From Mantis religiosa (Eukaryota; Arthropoda; Insecta; Mantodea; Mantidae), in assembly GCA_030765055.1 (NCBI GenBank), contig CM060950.1:14109806-14173805 (forward strand): a stretch of 64,000 bases of DNA, read 5' to 3'. The notes beneath the pieces were generated by a model that saw only the letters and a list, made by a program, of their open reading frames with translations, made no database searches and had not been told where the DNA came from. Below are positions 63,476-64,000 of the stretch, piece after piece. Within the stretch, counting starts at the first letter, position 1. Each line of letters opens with the position of its first letter. The translations under genes and the position numbers were made by a program.

Positions 63476-63664
63476 TAAATTATTCAAAAACAAGTGACTC
63501 AGCAATTCAAACGCATCCAGGAGGAACCGCCCCTGATATTTTGTCAGTTCTTATATACATGTAAATTGAAATAACTATTGGGAGCAGGCATCAGATTTAT
63601 TTGGTGATGATTTGCAATAAAAACTGCTATATACTACTTAAAAAGTACTATCAAGATTTCTTTT

Positions 63665-64000
63665 TTAGTTAACTGATCGTAATTAATCATTCCTTAACAC
63701 TAGCTGTATATAGGCTAAGGTTTTTGATAAATAAGAGTCAGCATGAAAAATTCAACGCCATGGCCAGGATTTGAACTACGGATCTCCTGGTTTCTGTCCT
63801 GTCGCTCTTACCCTTTGAGCTACCATGGCCAAGGTGCTGTCCTGACATTAAATTCTCCATTTGTCTTATATTTCCCCTGTAGACCACTAGGGGCTCTGGC
63901 ATCCGAGATACACCGTTTCTGGTGACTTACTCTCATAAGTACTTAAGTCCCAGTATCTCGGATGCAAGCGCCCCTAGTTGTCTAAGGGGGAGATATAAGT
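63665..64000 (-). repeat. tRNA-SINE and fold-back, cut by window end
   Basis: Same arrangement as 54566-54907: a SINE with GGCCATGGTAGCTCAAAGGG on the minus strand, then hairpin arms GTAGACCACTAGGGGC and inverse around TTAAGTCCCAG. The fold-back runs off the end. Confidence 0.78.

Overview
This window is eukaryotic and almost certainly from an arthropod, most likely an insect with a large, AT-rich, repeat-dense genome. The evidence is the mobile-element mix: Penelope-like elements (PLEs) with GIY-YIG endonucleases, CR1/Jockey-like and R1-like LINEs, a mariner-type transposon of a kind common in insects, Tc1, IS630-like, hAT, Merlin and P-like (THAP) DNA transposons, and tRNA-derived SINEs with A and B boxes. 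The species cannot be named from the sequence. No intact conventional gene was found. One possible host exon, with a C2HC zinc finger, lies at 3962-4141 on the minus strand.

Layout. 1-7 kb: an inverted copy of a dispersed repeat (block R), a fold-back SINE, the zinc-finger exon candidate, and an IS630/Tc1-like transposase split by a SINE. 7-9.3 kb: a head-to-head PLE dimer with a 13-bp target-site duplication (TSD). 9.8-12.2 kb: a SINE and a hAT transposase carrying a miniature fold-back PLE. 14-18.5 kb: a LINE interrupted by a composite PLE and a Merlin fragment. 18.9-20.3 kb: a second IS630-like transposase. 21-30 kb: LINEs carrying a SINE palindrome and a long PLE. 30-35 kb: hAT, SINE and R1-like LINE pieces, then a minisatellite. 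36-43 kb: LINEs, a PLE split by a solo LTR, and two nested fold-back PLEs. 43-50 kb: Tc1 with a triplicated 5' end, a long LINE ORF pair, and a nearly complete mariner element. 50-64 kb: PLEs, two direct copies of block R, a ~215-bp satellite, solo LTRs, and a LINE carrying a P-like element.

The main hidden structure is a set of 22 hammerhead-ribozyme-like motifs in nine sequence families. Most lie in the terminal repeats of PLEs, often head to head. They share a CUGANGA-like box, a 4-6 bp stem II, a GAAA-like box and a short self-complementary stem III before the predicted cleavage site. Hammerheads in Penelope-like elements are established knowledge. The sub-300-bp units made only of two inverted ribozyme-bearing repeats, a ~50-nt tail and an 11-12 bp TSD are the most interesting feature here.

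The window records many rounds of insertion. Inserts interrupt identifiable hosts, and several have TSDs that restore the host reading frame or sequence, so the order of events can be read. Nearly all coding sequence is broken; the best preserved are the LINE at 46.0-47.8 kb and the mariner element at 48.2-49.6 kb.
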